Assembly: GCA_013398015.1 (NCBI GenBank)
Contig: VZRR01009807.1
Coordinates: 1-64,000 of the forward strand
Direction of reading: 5' to 3'
DNA: 64,000 bases
Origin: Oreocharis arfaki
Lineage: Eukaryota; Chordata; Aves; Passeriformes; Paramythiidae
Shown: piece after piece, positions 25,201 through 38,320 of the stretch
Position numbering within the stretch: the first letter of the stretch is position 1
Layout: each line of letters begins with the position of its first letter
Program-made: the position numbers and the translations under genes
The notes under the pieces: generated by a model
Databases searched by the model: none
Seen by the model: only the letters and a program-made list of their open reading frames with translations
Told to the model about the DNA's origin: nothing

Positions 25201-27529
25201 GAAGGCTACAGTTGCAGGAGGATGATTCTCCAATAATGGCTTGCATAAAGTTAAGTTTGTATCCTGTTACCCAAGAAGAGCATGCAGCAAGCCTGAACAA
25301 AACTTGCTGTTCTTGCCTTATTTTCTGTTAAAATATTTTCATATCATCTTCTAGTATTACTGCATGTGTATTTGCATCATACTTAATCAGTATGATCCAT
25401 CTGCCACTTTTGCACAGGTGACAATCTTCTGTATTAGGAAAATGCCAGGTCCTTGCCTTAGATATCACATCAACTCTTACCATATCAATCCTTATTTTGA
25501 GGATTAATTAAATTTGATTGAAATGATGTAATACCTTGGGATTAACACTTTTTATTTGAGAGTAGATAAATGTTTGCTTCTTCAATGTGATTTATTGTTT
25601 GCCTGAGTGAGAGTTATGTGTTTGGAAGAAGGCTAATGTGTGTCTCTCATCCCACTCCTGAACTATCTACTAGGCTTCCAAGGAGCCTGAAAGGGAGTCT
25701 GTCGTCTTCAGGACCACCCCTAATTCTGGTGTATTTTAGTCTTTACTTTTCCAGCTACCCTAAAATCACACAGAAATATGTGAGGTTCTTTATTTTTTGT
25801 TCACCTACAAAGCTCTCAGGTTGCTCACTGGTTCCAGTTCTTCAATGACCATCACCCTCACATTTGCTTGTCTTGAAATGGTTTCTGATTATTCTAGTTC
25901 AAACTTATATTACTGCTTTTCTCCAGAAGCTTTCAAGGAAGAATTCAAAGAAGCTCTCAAGTGAATCTCTGTAAAGCTATTTGTGGGCTTTTGGAGTACA
26001 GTTTATAATTGTAAAATGTCGCCACTGAAAATGAAGTTTTATGTGAGCATATTATTTGAGTATTTAATCTGAGACAGAATGTTTATGTTTATGAAAAGGT
26101 GAAAAATGTAAGTGATTACTGGTACTTTATAGATAATACCTGTGAAGATGCCAGAATCAATCTGGGAACAATAACATTGGTGGCAAATAACTCCTCTATT
26201 TCCCTGTGGTCCCCCAGGTCAGGCTTTCTGACACTGGGATACCATGATGTGTGCTAGAAAGGTGATAAAACCTCTGACAGTTCTGTGCTGGTCATTGCAC
26301 ATGAAATAACATTTTACACTGAACAGATGTTGTCACAAAGTCTTTACTCTGGCTGTGCCTGGTTCAGCTGAAGGAGCAGATCCTTACTGCAGTTTCTCAC
26401 TGTTCATTCTTGGCCTGATGGCACTCATATTTCACTGCTCTGTGCAGGGGATGTGGAGGAAATGGAGCCTTTTGGGAGTTTTGTCTTTTTAAAAAAATTT
26501 ATTTTCATTATTGCAATCTGCAATAACTCCAACTGGTACTCATGTGTTTTTAAGACCTCCAGCTATTGCTTGCGGGAAGCTTTAGATATATATATATATA
26601 CTTACTCATATAAAAATATAAGATTAAATACCTTCTGCATATTCGTCTTTGAACTCATAATTTATTCACTGAGTAGCAATCAAATGAGGTATATTTTAAA
26701 ATGTCTTTTCTTTTTTTTTCACTCTGCCCTGATATCTATGTAGTATCAGAGAGGGTGGCATTACTAACCCATACCATGTGATGTTCTGCACCTGTTGATT
26801 GTGCTGTTTTTTACTTTTCATTCTCAAGAAGTGCAGTACTTAACAGATACCTTGAAAAATTGTTCTGTCTTGCCGTATTTTTCTTCATATTTGATGAATG
26901 TGGTTTCACCACGAAAGATTTTGATAAGGGGTTATTTTTCCCCTCTGCCTGGTGAATTTGTGCCAGGCTTTACGAAATGCTGATGTGTTTTTCTGTCCAG
27001 AGAAAGCATTGAATGATGATATTAACATTTAAGGGGAAAATGACTGATCACAGAGGATTTGCACTGGTGGCTATGGGAAGAGCTCTGTTCATTTCAAATA
27101 CTAGTGGGTTTTGCATCAAACTAGAAGTTATCACAGGGTTATTGCAATTACTTGCAAACCAGCTGGGGTGATGTTTCTGTTAATTCTGCCTCCAGGCTCT
27201 TTGCAGAAAATCGTTGCTATAACCTGTCAGATGGTGTTGATCATGGGAACTCTGATGTGTGCCACTTTAGGGTAAAGTGTCCTCAACTGCTGTCAGTTTT
27301 GGTGGCATTGCTACCTGTGAGCGACCAATCCAAACAGTCCCTGTGCAGAACTGCTGCTACCTGGCTCCATCTGCAGCCCTAGTCAGGAAGCAGATGCTCC
27401 CAAACGGCAGCTCAGGGTACTCAGTGACTGTCCCACCACCAACTCAATTTGTGCAGAGTTCATAGCACACTTCCCACATTGTTTTGACGCAGGCCAGCTG
27501 TTGCTCTGTTGGATAAAGCCTGATTTAGC
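22291..27529. other. Long unique non-coding stretch
   Basis: About 5.2 kb with no recognised gene. Contains homopolymer T runs (22730-22745, 23183-23191, 26708-26718) and a (TA)n run at 26586-26600. Some pyrimidine tracts ending in AG resemble splice acceptors, but no open exon with a matching donor follows. Confidence 0.5.
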
Positions 27530-27653
27530 ACAGTCCTGGGACTACTAGGGACATGATTTAGTGGTGTACTTGGCAGTGCTTTTTTAATGGTTGGACTTTA
27601 GGATCTTCAATATCTTTTCCAACCTAAATAATTCTATGATTCTGTAATTCTGT
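27530..27653 (+). repeat. CR1 LINE 3' end
   Basis: Sense CR1 tail: GGGACATGATTTAGTGGTGT, then GGTTGGACTTTAGGATCTTC, then TTTTCCAACCTAAATAATTC and the terminal ATTCTATGATTCTG-type repeats. Only about 120 bp remain. Confidence 0.9.
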
Positions 27654-30600
27654 TCCCTGCAGGCAGTTTGGATGAAGCAACTCTGTTGCAGTGGATGGAC
27701 GAAGGAGGGTATCTGCATGGATGTGGACTGTGCTGAGCCAGTTGGTCAGATGAGAGTCCCTGAGCTGTTCTATTAAACTACACAGGTGGGCTGTAACAGA
27801 TAGTCAAATGAGCCTCATTGTCTATATTTATTTATTGTCTATAATTTTTCTCTGTCATGTGAGTTTAGAAAGTATTACAAAGTGCTTTGAGGTAAAGCAT
27901 GTGTTGAGAAAATGCTGTGAGATCCTCAGAAAACCTGGCTTGGTATAGTTTAAGCACTATTGATTAAGTTGAGCACAGTATTTAATGAATCTCTGCCATT
28001 TCTTTTCTTATTTTAATGTTCTTCCATGCTCAGCATAAGTAACACTCAAAAAACATGGAGAAGTAAGTGGATGGCATATAGGCCCTCGTCCCCAAAATAA
28101 ATTATAGGAGGAAAATAGCCTTGTCATCAAAGGAACATGTTGCAAAGCATGTGAAAGTTTCAATTCCTGTAGGAGTGAGTTGTTCTCACCCATTGTAACT
28201 CTTTGTTGCTCTGTTTGACATAAGGAAAAGCATTTTTAACGACCTCTTAAAAAATTAGGCAATGTGCTACATGCTACCATCCAAAAGAGCTGCTCTTTCT
28301 GCATTTAAGGAGTCCTTTTGGTCTCTGCTGCAGTACTTTCAACACACAGCCTGACTAGAAGAATAGAGCATGCTGCTCCATCCCTGCTGTCCCCGAGGCT
28401 GTCCCTGATCACAGGGCACAGCCCCAGCTGTGATGTGCCATATGCCAGAGCCCTTGCATGGGTCTCAGACAGCTTAAACACAACAACACTTGATTGTTCC
28501 AAGTGACAGTGTGTTTGCTTTGTGACTGTGCTCTACCCCGTGTTGTCTGCCCTCCCAGCACAGTGCCTGGTCCGTGGACAACATCCCCTGAAAGCCCTTT
28601 ACGTCCCTGACATGATCCTCCTGGGGCCCTGCTCCTGCTGCTTTTGGGGTGATGTGTGATGGAAGATGATGTCCTCTTCTGGGGGGCCTTCTGGACTTGT
28701 CCCATAGCCAGGCATACTCCAGCTTCCTCAAGGTCAAAGGCAGTGCCATGCTCTGAGAGAGGTGTATTTAAAGCCCTGAATGTGCTGGAGCTTGTTTAAT
28801 GTCAGAGGAACTCATACATACTAGCATCTAAATAAATACCAAAACAACTGCAGACTCACAAACATGGAAACCCCTTTCCAGCTGAGCTTTCAATTAGGCA
28901 TCACCATTCTCAAAATATCCATCTAGCTTGTCCCATGGGTCACCGCAGCTATCCACCATATTAATGAGACCAGGAATCACTCCGTCTTCCAAGTGAATAT
29001 ATGTAGCAGGTGTCAGTATCCTTTCCAAGGTAGAAGGCCAGGCTGAATGGTACCTTTCCAAATTAAAGGTCAGATGTGCCAGCAGAGAATTGCAGGAGCC
29101 AGAACAAGATGCCACTAATCAGATATTTGAAGCATCTTGGCTCAGGGTGAGGCACGGGATGGAGGAACAGGGATCTGAAGTCCTTATCTCTCCTGTCCTA
29201 CCAGATATCATGGCTCTGAGCTCCAGCTCTCTGTGTTCCTTGTGGACTCTGCCCATCAGGTTCCTTGGTCTCTGAGCAGCAGGTGGTCCATCCCTCATAC
29301 TCAGCAGGGACTAGCTGCTTGTAGCCCTTGTAAAGTGGTTATTTTGAAGGGCAGCAGTCCAAGGGAGGCAGGATAGGGTTAAGGATTGGAAAAATGATCA
29401 CAAAATTAACAAAATCAGTTTTTGAAAAATTGTGACTTAGATTCCTACATTTCCCCTCTCCTTCCCCCTTCCCCACTCAAATTGCTGCTTTTTTCTTTAA
29501 AACACTGACTTGTTTTTTCTTCTGGCCCTCCCTTCCCACTGCCTGCTCATGTCTCCATATTTTATTCCTCCATGGTAAGAGTTAGAAATGGGATTAATTT
29601 GCGCTAAAGGCCAAGCTCCTCACATGACCACTGGCACCACGCTTTGAGCTGGAAATGGGCAGGAGTTCAGGTAACAGCCTGGCAGCCTAAACCACAGACT
29701 TCAGCCACAACTGAGGATGGAGACCTGGCTCCCAGACCTTTGGCAAATTCAAAGGGCAGAGGAAAAAGGCAAAAACATGCAGGGAAATGTATTTTAACAT
29801 GGTCAGAGGAGCAGGACCAAGGATGAGGGACTTTAGGAACAGTTTCATAGTTCTGTGCAAATAAAGGCATTAGGGAGCAGCATCAAGCTGTTTGTGATAT
29901 CTCTGCCTTCCTCGCTCACTAGTGGGATTGCCTATGGCAAGTGCTTACCTTACTTTAAAATTGGTCCAGGACTGGGATTTTCTTTTCTTAGAGTAATTAA
30001 AATACATAGAAAAATGTGGTTTTCCTTGTGTCTTTGCTGATGACTGCTATCAGCTTGCTGCAGACATTTTGGTTTGGATATGTCAGGATTAGATCTGCTG
30101 TTAGTTGGTGTCCTGCATGGGCTTGCTCCGAGTCCATTTTATACTGCATCTTGCTATCTAGACCCGAAAGACCATTAGGATAAACTCACAAAGAATTTAG
30201 GAGGGTGCTGTGCATTGAAGGGGACACTGGTAGTTGGAGCCAAAGACGTCAAGATGTGTCTTTTCCACTAACAATTAGTGCATAAAAACAGTGCTCAGCA
30301 CTCATCTTCTGCAAAATAGATATCCCCTAAAGATGCCAAAAATTAGTACATAAAATAAAATTTTTAAAAATCAGACTATCGTTCATTATGCATTTAGGTT
30401 TTTTTGGCTAAGAGAATTGTAAAAAAGGAATGTAAAGTGGGTGAGCCCTAAAAACAGAATGCGAATCATTTTTGTCCCTGTTATGAAACATAGCGCCCGA
30501 TTAGCTGGGCTCCTCTCCTGGTGGGTCAGTTCTAGCAGCAGGGCTGAACTCTCCTTGCATTTAACACTTCTGAATGCTCCTGTGGTCACTACTTGCAGTG

Positions 30601-32789
30601 ATACCCAGAACTAATTTGTAGAAACAGTAGGCAAGAGAGGGAAACTGAACATTTTGTCCTTGAATTATAGGAAAAAATTAATAACATAGCTAAAACCCTA
30701 ATTAATATTATTTTTAATCTACTTTCTGAACCAGAACTACTGACATCTCTGGTGTAATCTCCTGGATGCAAACCCGTAACAGCCTTTGCCCACATACCCC
30801 GTTTTGTAGGACCCAGAGCACCTGAACACATCTCTGTTTGTTGTCCTGTTCAGTCACCCTCATGTACCAGCAGCTCTGCCTCAGCAGCAATGCCTTGGGC
30901 ACAATTCCTCATCCTCTGTGCCCTGACTCAGTACCTTGCACTTCACCCAGAATGTAACCTTCCTTTTCTTTCTTCAAAGCCCTTGAGGGCAAAAAACAAT
31001 TTTCTGGTAATAGTTCTGCTTTCATATGGATGGGGAAAATATTCTATCTATTTGTGGAAATGTACATTTACCTTTCATGTCCTTTTCCTTTTCCTGTTAG
31101 CTAAACTCATATTGCGAGAGTTTCTTTTTCCCTCGGTGGATTTTTCCACATAATTAGTGAGAAATGGCAATTGCAGTGTTCACCGTGTACTTGTGCTGCG
31201 AACAAATCACATTCAAGCACTGTGAAAAATGTAGTGTCATTTCCCACCAAACTTAATGAACAATGCTGTATCACCTACTGAGTGGCAATCTGTAAAGCAC
31301 TGTCTGCCCAGGGGTTGATGCAGAATCATAATTTAGTGGCAGATATTCTCTGTTTACTTACAAAGCCTAAATAATATAAATTTGCAGTCCAAAAGATTAC
31401 ATATATAATTTTTATTTCACAGAGTCCCTTCTGGAGGGGCTGTGATGGTTTTGGTCTGCCTGAAAACCTGTCTATCAAACAGCCTCAGGGGTAAAGGCCA
31501 TACAGGGCTAGATATGGGCTAGCTTTAGCCAGCTGTCTCAGGAACTCGTAGCAGGACAGCAGTGATGCTTGGCTTGTGTTGCCCAGTTGCCCTTTGTCCC
31601 AGTCTGCTGATTGAAGCTGGCAGCTTTGGGGGTGCAGATAAATTCCCATTAATAGTGGAACTGGGGTCAGAAACCTTGTCATTTCTAAAATTACTTCAGC
31701 CTGAGAAGACTGAGATAAATGGGCTATCTTGGAGGATAAAAAGTCCTGAACCCCTTCAGTGAAGCCTTCCAGCACATCCACATAGGTTTTTGTTCAGATG
31801 AAGCAAAGAAACACTCACTGCTCTGTTCTCTGTCTTGCCAAGCCAATCAGGAAAACCTGAGGACTTAAAGTAAAGGAAGGTCATTAAGTACCAGACACAA
31901 TCCTGGTCCCTCCATGGAGTATAATGTCCCTTAAACAAAGCAGCACTTCACTGCAGCTACACCATGCAACAGTTCCTCATCCAGTTGGGGCTGCATAGCT
32001 GGAATGAAACAGGATGCAAAGGTGAAAAAAACAATTCTCAGTCATTTACTGTTATCTGTTTGACAACAATCTAATAAATGATTCTTTTTTTAAAAAGGTC
32101 CGTTTTTCACTGTTAAGAGAGCAAGATTTGTATTCCAGGTGTCCAGGGTGCTGTGCATATACTGTGTGCAACATCCTGAACATAAAATCCGAGTTTAACT
32201 CTCCTGGCCAGATTCTGACTCTGGAAGAGTACAAAGACCTGATCCCATGGTCCTTCAAAAATAAGGAAATTACTAAAGAGGACTTCCATCCAATACAGAA
32301 AATGCTCAATCATGGATTATTTAGGTTAGCTTCAACCTCTGTTGAACTCAGTGCAATTGCTAAATATTTACCCAGGTATAGCAGAACAGGAAATCCAGCA
32401 GGTTATTTCTGCAGTGAACCTTAGTTCTCATGGCTGCGAACTTTTAGTCTGGTCATAGGACACACACCTTACTATGTGCTCAGAAATCAATGCATCAGAG
32501 CTTGCTTTCTACTCATGCCTTTCATTGTAAATCAACTGCTTTCAGCCAAAGAAATCTTTCACACTTTATTGAAGAAGCCTCTTTAACAATTATTTGTTAG
32601 GTTACATGGAAGAGTGTAGGAAACCAGCTGCTATTTTTTCTAAATGGAATCAGAATCATTACCCTTTTAAACAGATGTTTTTTCTGGGGATGTTGTGGGA
32701 CATGTTGTACTCCTAATTACCATATGGGAACCCAGGCATGATATTGGACACCCTGGCCCCTTTTTGTGCCAGTTTTCTATGTGACTGAG
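27654..32789. other. Long unique non-coding stretch
   Basis: No gene is recognised. Slightly GC-richer DNA at 28330-28760 gives overlapping frames on both strands (28409-28705 and 28474-28749 minus), which look like chance frames. The open frame at 32128 is listed on its own. Confidence 0.5.
32128..32424 (+). other. Open frame of unknown status (98 codons)
   Basis: A plus-strand frame of 98 codons with unusually protein-like composition for this window: a charged middle with SPGQILTLEEYKDLIPW and FKNKEITKEDFHPIQK. A CPGCC motif lies near the start. I do not recognise the family, and no start context, splice site or partner exon supports it. A minus-strand frame is also open here (32052-32309). 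It could be a decayed exon or retrogene piece, or chance. Confidence 0.2.
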
Positions 32790-33130
32790 AATTATAGCTG
32801 GAAAAAACCAGGGCTGGACGGCTCCTTACAGGTCACCTAGTTGTCCTTTTACCTAAGGGAAAATGAACTGTAACTATACCATCCCTGAAACATGTTTATT
32901 CAATAAGTTCTTAAGGATGATGGGGATGAGCAGGCCTCAGCTGAGACCTCACCTGCTCTGAGCTGGTTGTGACTATCTTCCCCAGCTTTCCTGCTGGCTC
33001 TCCTTCAGTGTATTCACCCATGAGATGATTTATGTCTCTTTGAAAGAATTTGAATTTTCTTCATCCTGTGCTTCTCTCTAGCTTTAGCCTTTCCTGAACA
33101 GTCCTTCATCTTTCTGCCTGTATATTGCTT
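32790..33130 (-). repeat. Old CR1 LINE fragment
   Basis: Diverged reverse-complement CR1: GAATTATAGCTGGAAAAAAC, GTCACCTAGTTGTCC, then CCATCCCTGAAACATGTTTA, TTCTTAAGGATGATGGGGAT. The order of phrases fits the older CR1 subfamilies of birds. The far end is not sharply defined. Confidence 0.6.
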
Positions 33131-36100
33131 CTGTAAATAGGAATTATGGAAGTATGGAAGTATAAATATTATGCTAAGGAAAAACAGAAATATTTTTCCT
33201 CTTGTTTTTCAGCACAGGAGGTTGGGAAAAAAGGCGGCACTTCTTGTCTTGGTTTGGCTAATTCATAGCAAAGTTCCCAGCTGTACTTATTCAAAGCCAT
33301 TATCGTGCCTCTTGGCTGCCTGGATAATACAAATCAGCTGGATGCATCAGCTATCACATCCCCTAAGGCAGCAGGAACATGGAAAGTGACTTAGCTTTTT
33401 ACTCAGGTTTAAGCCTGGTCCAGCCACCCTAAGTTTGAAATAATGAGAGAAAGCGGCACTTGGGGCTGGTTCAATAGATGAATAAAGAATTTTAACATTT
33501 GTAGTTAAAATTTGACACGGTCAACTTGCACCAGATTTATGAAGACGTGTGCACACAGAGAGAGAACAGCATTATTTATGAGAGTGTCACAGATGGAACA
33601 AATTAACTGAGATCATGGCCACATCTTTTTAAAATTCAGTAGCAGATCTACATTTCTGTTTCCTCTCAGCTTAATTTCAGCAGGGCTGAATTCCTGTCTT
33701 GAGATTGGTTTGCACAAATGGATTGTCTGGTAGAACATGATACAGATACATGAAGAATTAGATTTCTGTAGCTGGGTGCCATAATTCACAGCACATTTGA
33801 GCCTGTAAAATTTTGCGGCAGAAGGAAAATCAAGAAGAAAAGATGGGAAGCAGAAAAAATTATATCAAGGTTATTTGGTTATTTAAAGGTCATTAAAGTC
33901 ATTGAGAGGAGATTCATTCATTTCCATAGCCTTTGGTTTGGGCCCATAGAAGACAATTTATAAGAGCCCGAGGGCTTTGGAGTGAGTTTGTCCCTGCAAT
34001 TTATTACAGGTTGTGGGATTACAGCAAGAGTGAATTTAGTGGAGTCATCAGTCTCTCAACTCCTCAATGTGCTTTCCCCTTCTCTCTTTCTATTTTGCTG
34101 TTCCTCCTTGGCACCTCAGTTTTGCAGCATGTGGTGTAAGAGGCAGATGCCTTTCAGGTGAGACTGGGCTGGGGTACTGAAGACTCATCTGACTAATATG
34201 CTGTGGGAAGGGAGGGTAGGTCAGGGGAGAAGAGGTGATACTGGGAAAAGTTTACCTAAGAGTCCTCTGATTGAGAGCTGCAGGCACTTTCCACTTCTCC
34301 TAGAGTTCCCTGCACCTGCGGAAAGAGTGGAAGAGATAATTTCTTCAGGCCTTTTGGACCCATGGGTATTGCTAAACCCCTAAGAAATAAAACTCTCTAG
34401 AGGCCACTCCAGCTTCTTCAGCAAGAGAGTAAAAGAGAAGACACAATTGTTCAACATTCGGAGTAGGACTCAGTTTGAGATTATGAAACCTCAGTGTGGG
34501 GGACTGAGAGCTGTAGTGCCAAGGATCCCACCACAGGTAATGGCATCCCAGCTGAGACATCCCTGGGGTGGAGGGAGCTGCCCAGTGGCCAGGCACTAGA
34601 GACATGTATGCCTGGTTGGGTGCCAGCACATAGCATTATTTAAGCTGCCTTGCCTCCAGCAGGCCATGGTCCTTTGTAGGTCATGGGTGGTATCTGCCAG
34701 ACACATCTTGGGTGTCCCATCGCATCCCAAAGAGCTCTAAATCCTTGTGTCTGCAGAACTTAGTCAAGCAGGAGGCAAATATGTCAGGGTGAACTGAATT
34801 ATTTTCTGAGGTCTGCTGGCTGTGCTTCCTAAGGATTCAATCCAGTTGTGTACATATAGGTGCCTAGTGCTGACTGAGCTGTGCTTGAGTATCCAGGACA
34901 TCCATGTGGGCTGGTACACGTGGCATAGGAACCCATAGAGACTGATGCCTTATGCAGCTGCAGTTGGGGACCAGACGTGTCAGATGGCACTGAACACCAA
35001 ATCTGAGCTGAGCCCTGTATCTCCACTGACCATGGTGAGCGCTTGGTGCCTAATTCACATGTAGACTTCCCTAAGTGTATTCCTAAAAGTACAAGGACAC
35101 TCTGCAGCTGCTGGCTACTCTGGGCTAGCTACCATTACCTCCTTCACTGTACCTTGAGACAAGGACGTCATCTGATAAACCCAGAAGGCACTTTCACTAA
35201 TTAAACATGATTGTGACTGTAGAGTACATCCTTACATTTGAACAAATGAGGCAAAAATTGCTGAATATGGACCAGAACTTTTATTCTTTACTTAGGCAAA
35301 ACAATGTTCCGAGTAGTTGGCAGTGCTGGTGAAGAGCATTACTTCACATTGAATAATTATTTAATACTGTGTAATCATACTACGATATTGCAGTCATTTC
35401 CCAGGAACTAAACTCTAACCACAGAGAATGATAAACTGACTAACATCCATTGATTTGTTTGTGACAGTATTTAAAAAGTAGAAGTTATCAAAGCACTGTT
35501 TTGAGCAACACGAGTTCACTGATTATATGTCTCATCTATCTTGCTAGATGATTTCCCTCTATATTATTAACTCTGAAACTTGGTTTCTTCTGACAAAGAG
35601 TTATTCTAAATCCAGTTTTTCCATTACAGAGTTATTTCCATCTGTTTTTTGTACATGTACTGGTTACAGCTGAAAAGTCAGTGTTGCCAACATGGTATTA
35701 TTTGAAGTGCCAAATATAGGAAATGAGGTACCCCAAAATGCTGACAGACACCTTTCCTATACTGCAAACATGCTGGAGAAATCAATGTCACAACAACACC
35801 ACATCACCTGGAACATTTTCTTCACACCTCAAAGACCCCCTGTGTGGGGTATGTACCAGTGGGGCACTGAAGCCATGGCAGACTAACTCCACTCATCCAG
35901 AAGTAAGGTCCAGGCTAAGGTTTTGAAATAGCCTCCATCAATGGCCGGAGAGGCAGAGAAAGACACTTAAAGGGTGATTTGCTTCCTCCTTGACTAGAGA
36001 GAGAACTTAATCTTTAACTTAGGCTGGATACCTGACTTCTGGACAGCTGAATTTATGTTAGATGAATACATCCAAAGTCCAAAATCTGTAGCAATATTAT

Positions 36101-37719
36101 TCTGGAGCCCTTTGCTCTGTACTTGGAAAATTGCTGTGTCTGCTATGATTTTAGTAAAGGTATTTTTCAGTAAAATTGAGGCTTGAGTAATAAGCTTGAC
36201 ATTTAAAATTGTCTTAATGAATGGAGAGACCCGGAACAACCATTTAAAGTTCTATGTCTTTCTATCTGTGCACTGAGTAACTAATGCTGGTTTGGTTACT
36301 AATTTCTGCATAGTATAGCAGGTTACTCAGCCTATTGTCTTACTCATTTCATGAAGACCAGAATGTGAGACTGACAAGTACCACTGCGCATAACATTATC
36401 AATCACTGCCACTCTTTCTGCAGTTGCCTTAATTGTGCTTCATTGCTTTTACCAGTATCTTGCATTCCAGGATTTTAAATACAATGAACTTAGTTTTAAA
36501 GGTGCTGGTGGAGAGGTTGGTTTGGACTTTGGCATCTTGGAAGACTGTTTGACAGTGAAAAGTTTGCTAAAAGGCATAAACCTTACCATTTTTTCTTCTA
36601 CCTGATATGAACTTTCCTCTAAGTGTGATTTATTTTCCATTTCAATGAATCATATGTAATGGATTGTATTTCGATCGTCAACTCTGATTTTAGAGTGAGG
36701 TCTGAAACTCCTAAAAGGACCGTGATTTTCAATCATATGAGCCTATGGCTTCTTTATGATGGCACCAAGAACCTTGATTTTCCACCTTGGGTTGCCTTTT
36801 ACAAATCCAGGGTTACTGTTTTAAATAAGAAAACATAACAGAAGTACCAAAAAATGGGCAGTTGTTACCAACTGTGCCCTAAGTTTCATTATGGTTGCAA
36901 AGCATTTTAGGAGTCATTGAAATGATCAAATTCTAAAATGCAGATCTTAGCCAGTATGCTTTGAAGCTGACAAATCAGTTGAGACATCTTACTTTCTAAG
37001 TAAACACCTTGACACCTTTGCAAAAATTGCTGGATTTGGCAAATGTGCCAGCTCCCAACCTCTGAAAATCAATTCTTTTCATTCAGTCCAACTAAAACTC
37101 CAGAAACATCGACGGCTAAATGCACTGATCTTATGTTTAGGAGTAAAAAGGCATGCTTCTCCCTTCCCAAGCAATTTTTTCAATTAATCAGATTAATGAG
37201 TTATCTTGGCTTAGAAAGGGATTTTCTGTACAAGTTTTCTTTCGACCTTGAATATTAAATTTGGCTCTGACAAGGAACACCAGTCAGAATTTAAATATAG
37301 AGACTTGAGATTTCAACGTCTGTTTTTATATTTGTCCCCTTTATTTAGTGCCAAAAAGTCTTTTGTTACAGAATTATTTCTTAGCTCCTTTTCAATGAAT
37401 GTCTAAAATTCAATCTATGGCAGAGAAAGATCTCCCTTTTGATAGGTATGTTTGTATTATTTTTTGCGCACTTTCTCCTCACATCCCAGTTCCACTGAAT
37501 TTGAACTGCATAAATTTGCAGTTATGATCAACAACAAAAGTAATTCAGTTTTCCAAATGCCTTGCTGAGAAGTCTGATTATCTCAAAACAGAAGAAACAG
37601 GGGGCTTGTATTTACAAACTGTGTGTTATCAAGATCAGAGAATAGAGTGGTGATATTGATTGAGGCTGCTTATGATACAATCTCATATTCAAGGTTTAAG
37701 ACTGTCTTTAATGAGATGA
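33131..37719. other. Long unique non-coding stretch
   Basis: About 4.6 kb without a recognised gene, RNA or transposon. The open frames are short and unsupported. Confidence 0.5.
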
Positions 37720-38320
37720 GGAAGGGTTATGGTGTAACCCCAGCCAGCAGCCAAGCTCCACGCAGCCTCTTGCTCACTCCCCTACTGGTGGTATTGGGGA
37801 GAAAATCGGAATAGTAAAAGATAAAAAACTTGTGAGTTGAGCTGAAGATGGTTTAGTAGAGAAAGCAAAAGCCATGCACATAAGCAATACAAAGCAAGGA
37901 ATCAATTCACTGCTTCCCATGGGCAGGCAGGTGTTCAGACATCCTCAGGAGAGCAGGGCCACATCACTTGTGGCAGTGACTTGGGAAGACAAAAGCTATC
38001 ACTCCAAACGTCCCTTCCTCCTTCTTGCCCCCAGTTCATACACAGAGCATGATGTCAGATGGTCTGGAATATCCCTTTGGTCAGTCGGGGTCACCTGTCC
38101 TGGCTGTGTCTCCTCCCAACCTCCCAAGCACCCCCAGTCCCCTCCCCAGCCTGGCAGTACAAAAGCAGGAAAGGCCTTGGCTCTGTGCAAGCCCTGCTCA
38201 GCAATAACAGAAACATCTCTGTATTATCAGCACTGTGTTCAGCACAAATCCAAAACACAGCCCCACACCAGCCACTGTGAAGGAAATCAGCTCTACCCAA
38301 GCTGAAAGCAGCACAGGAAG
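37720..38320 (-). mobile_element. Solo LTR of an avian ERV with 5-bp TSD
   Basis: The LTR itself spans 37725-38315 (591 bp) and is on the minus strand, beginning TGTGCTGCTTTCAGCTTGGG. It shares this start, the TGGCTGGTGTGGGGCT block and an end resembling GGCTGGGGTTACACCATAAC with the LTR at 60506-61069, so both belong to one family. The 5 bases on each side are identical, GGAAG at 37720-37724 and 38316-38320, as expected from retroviral integrase. No internal sequence is present, so this is a solo LTR left by recombination between the two original LTRs. One end has decayed from the canonical CA (minus strand) to CC. Confidence 0.85.
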
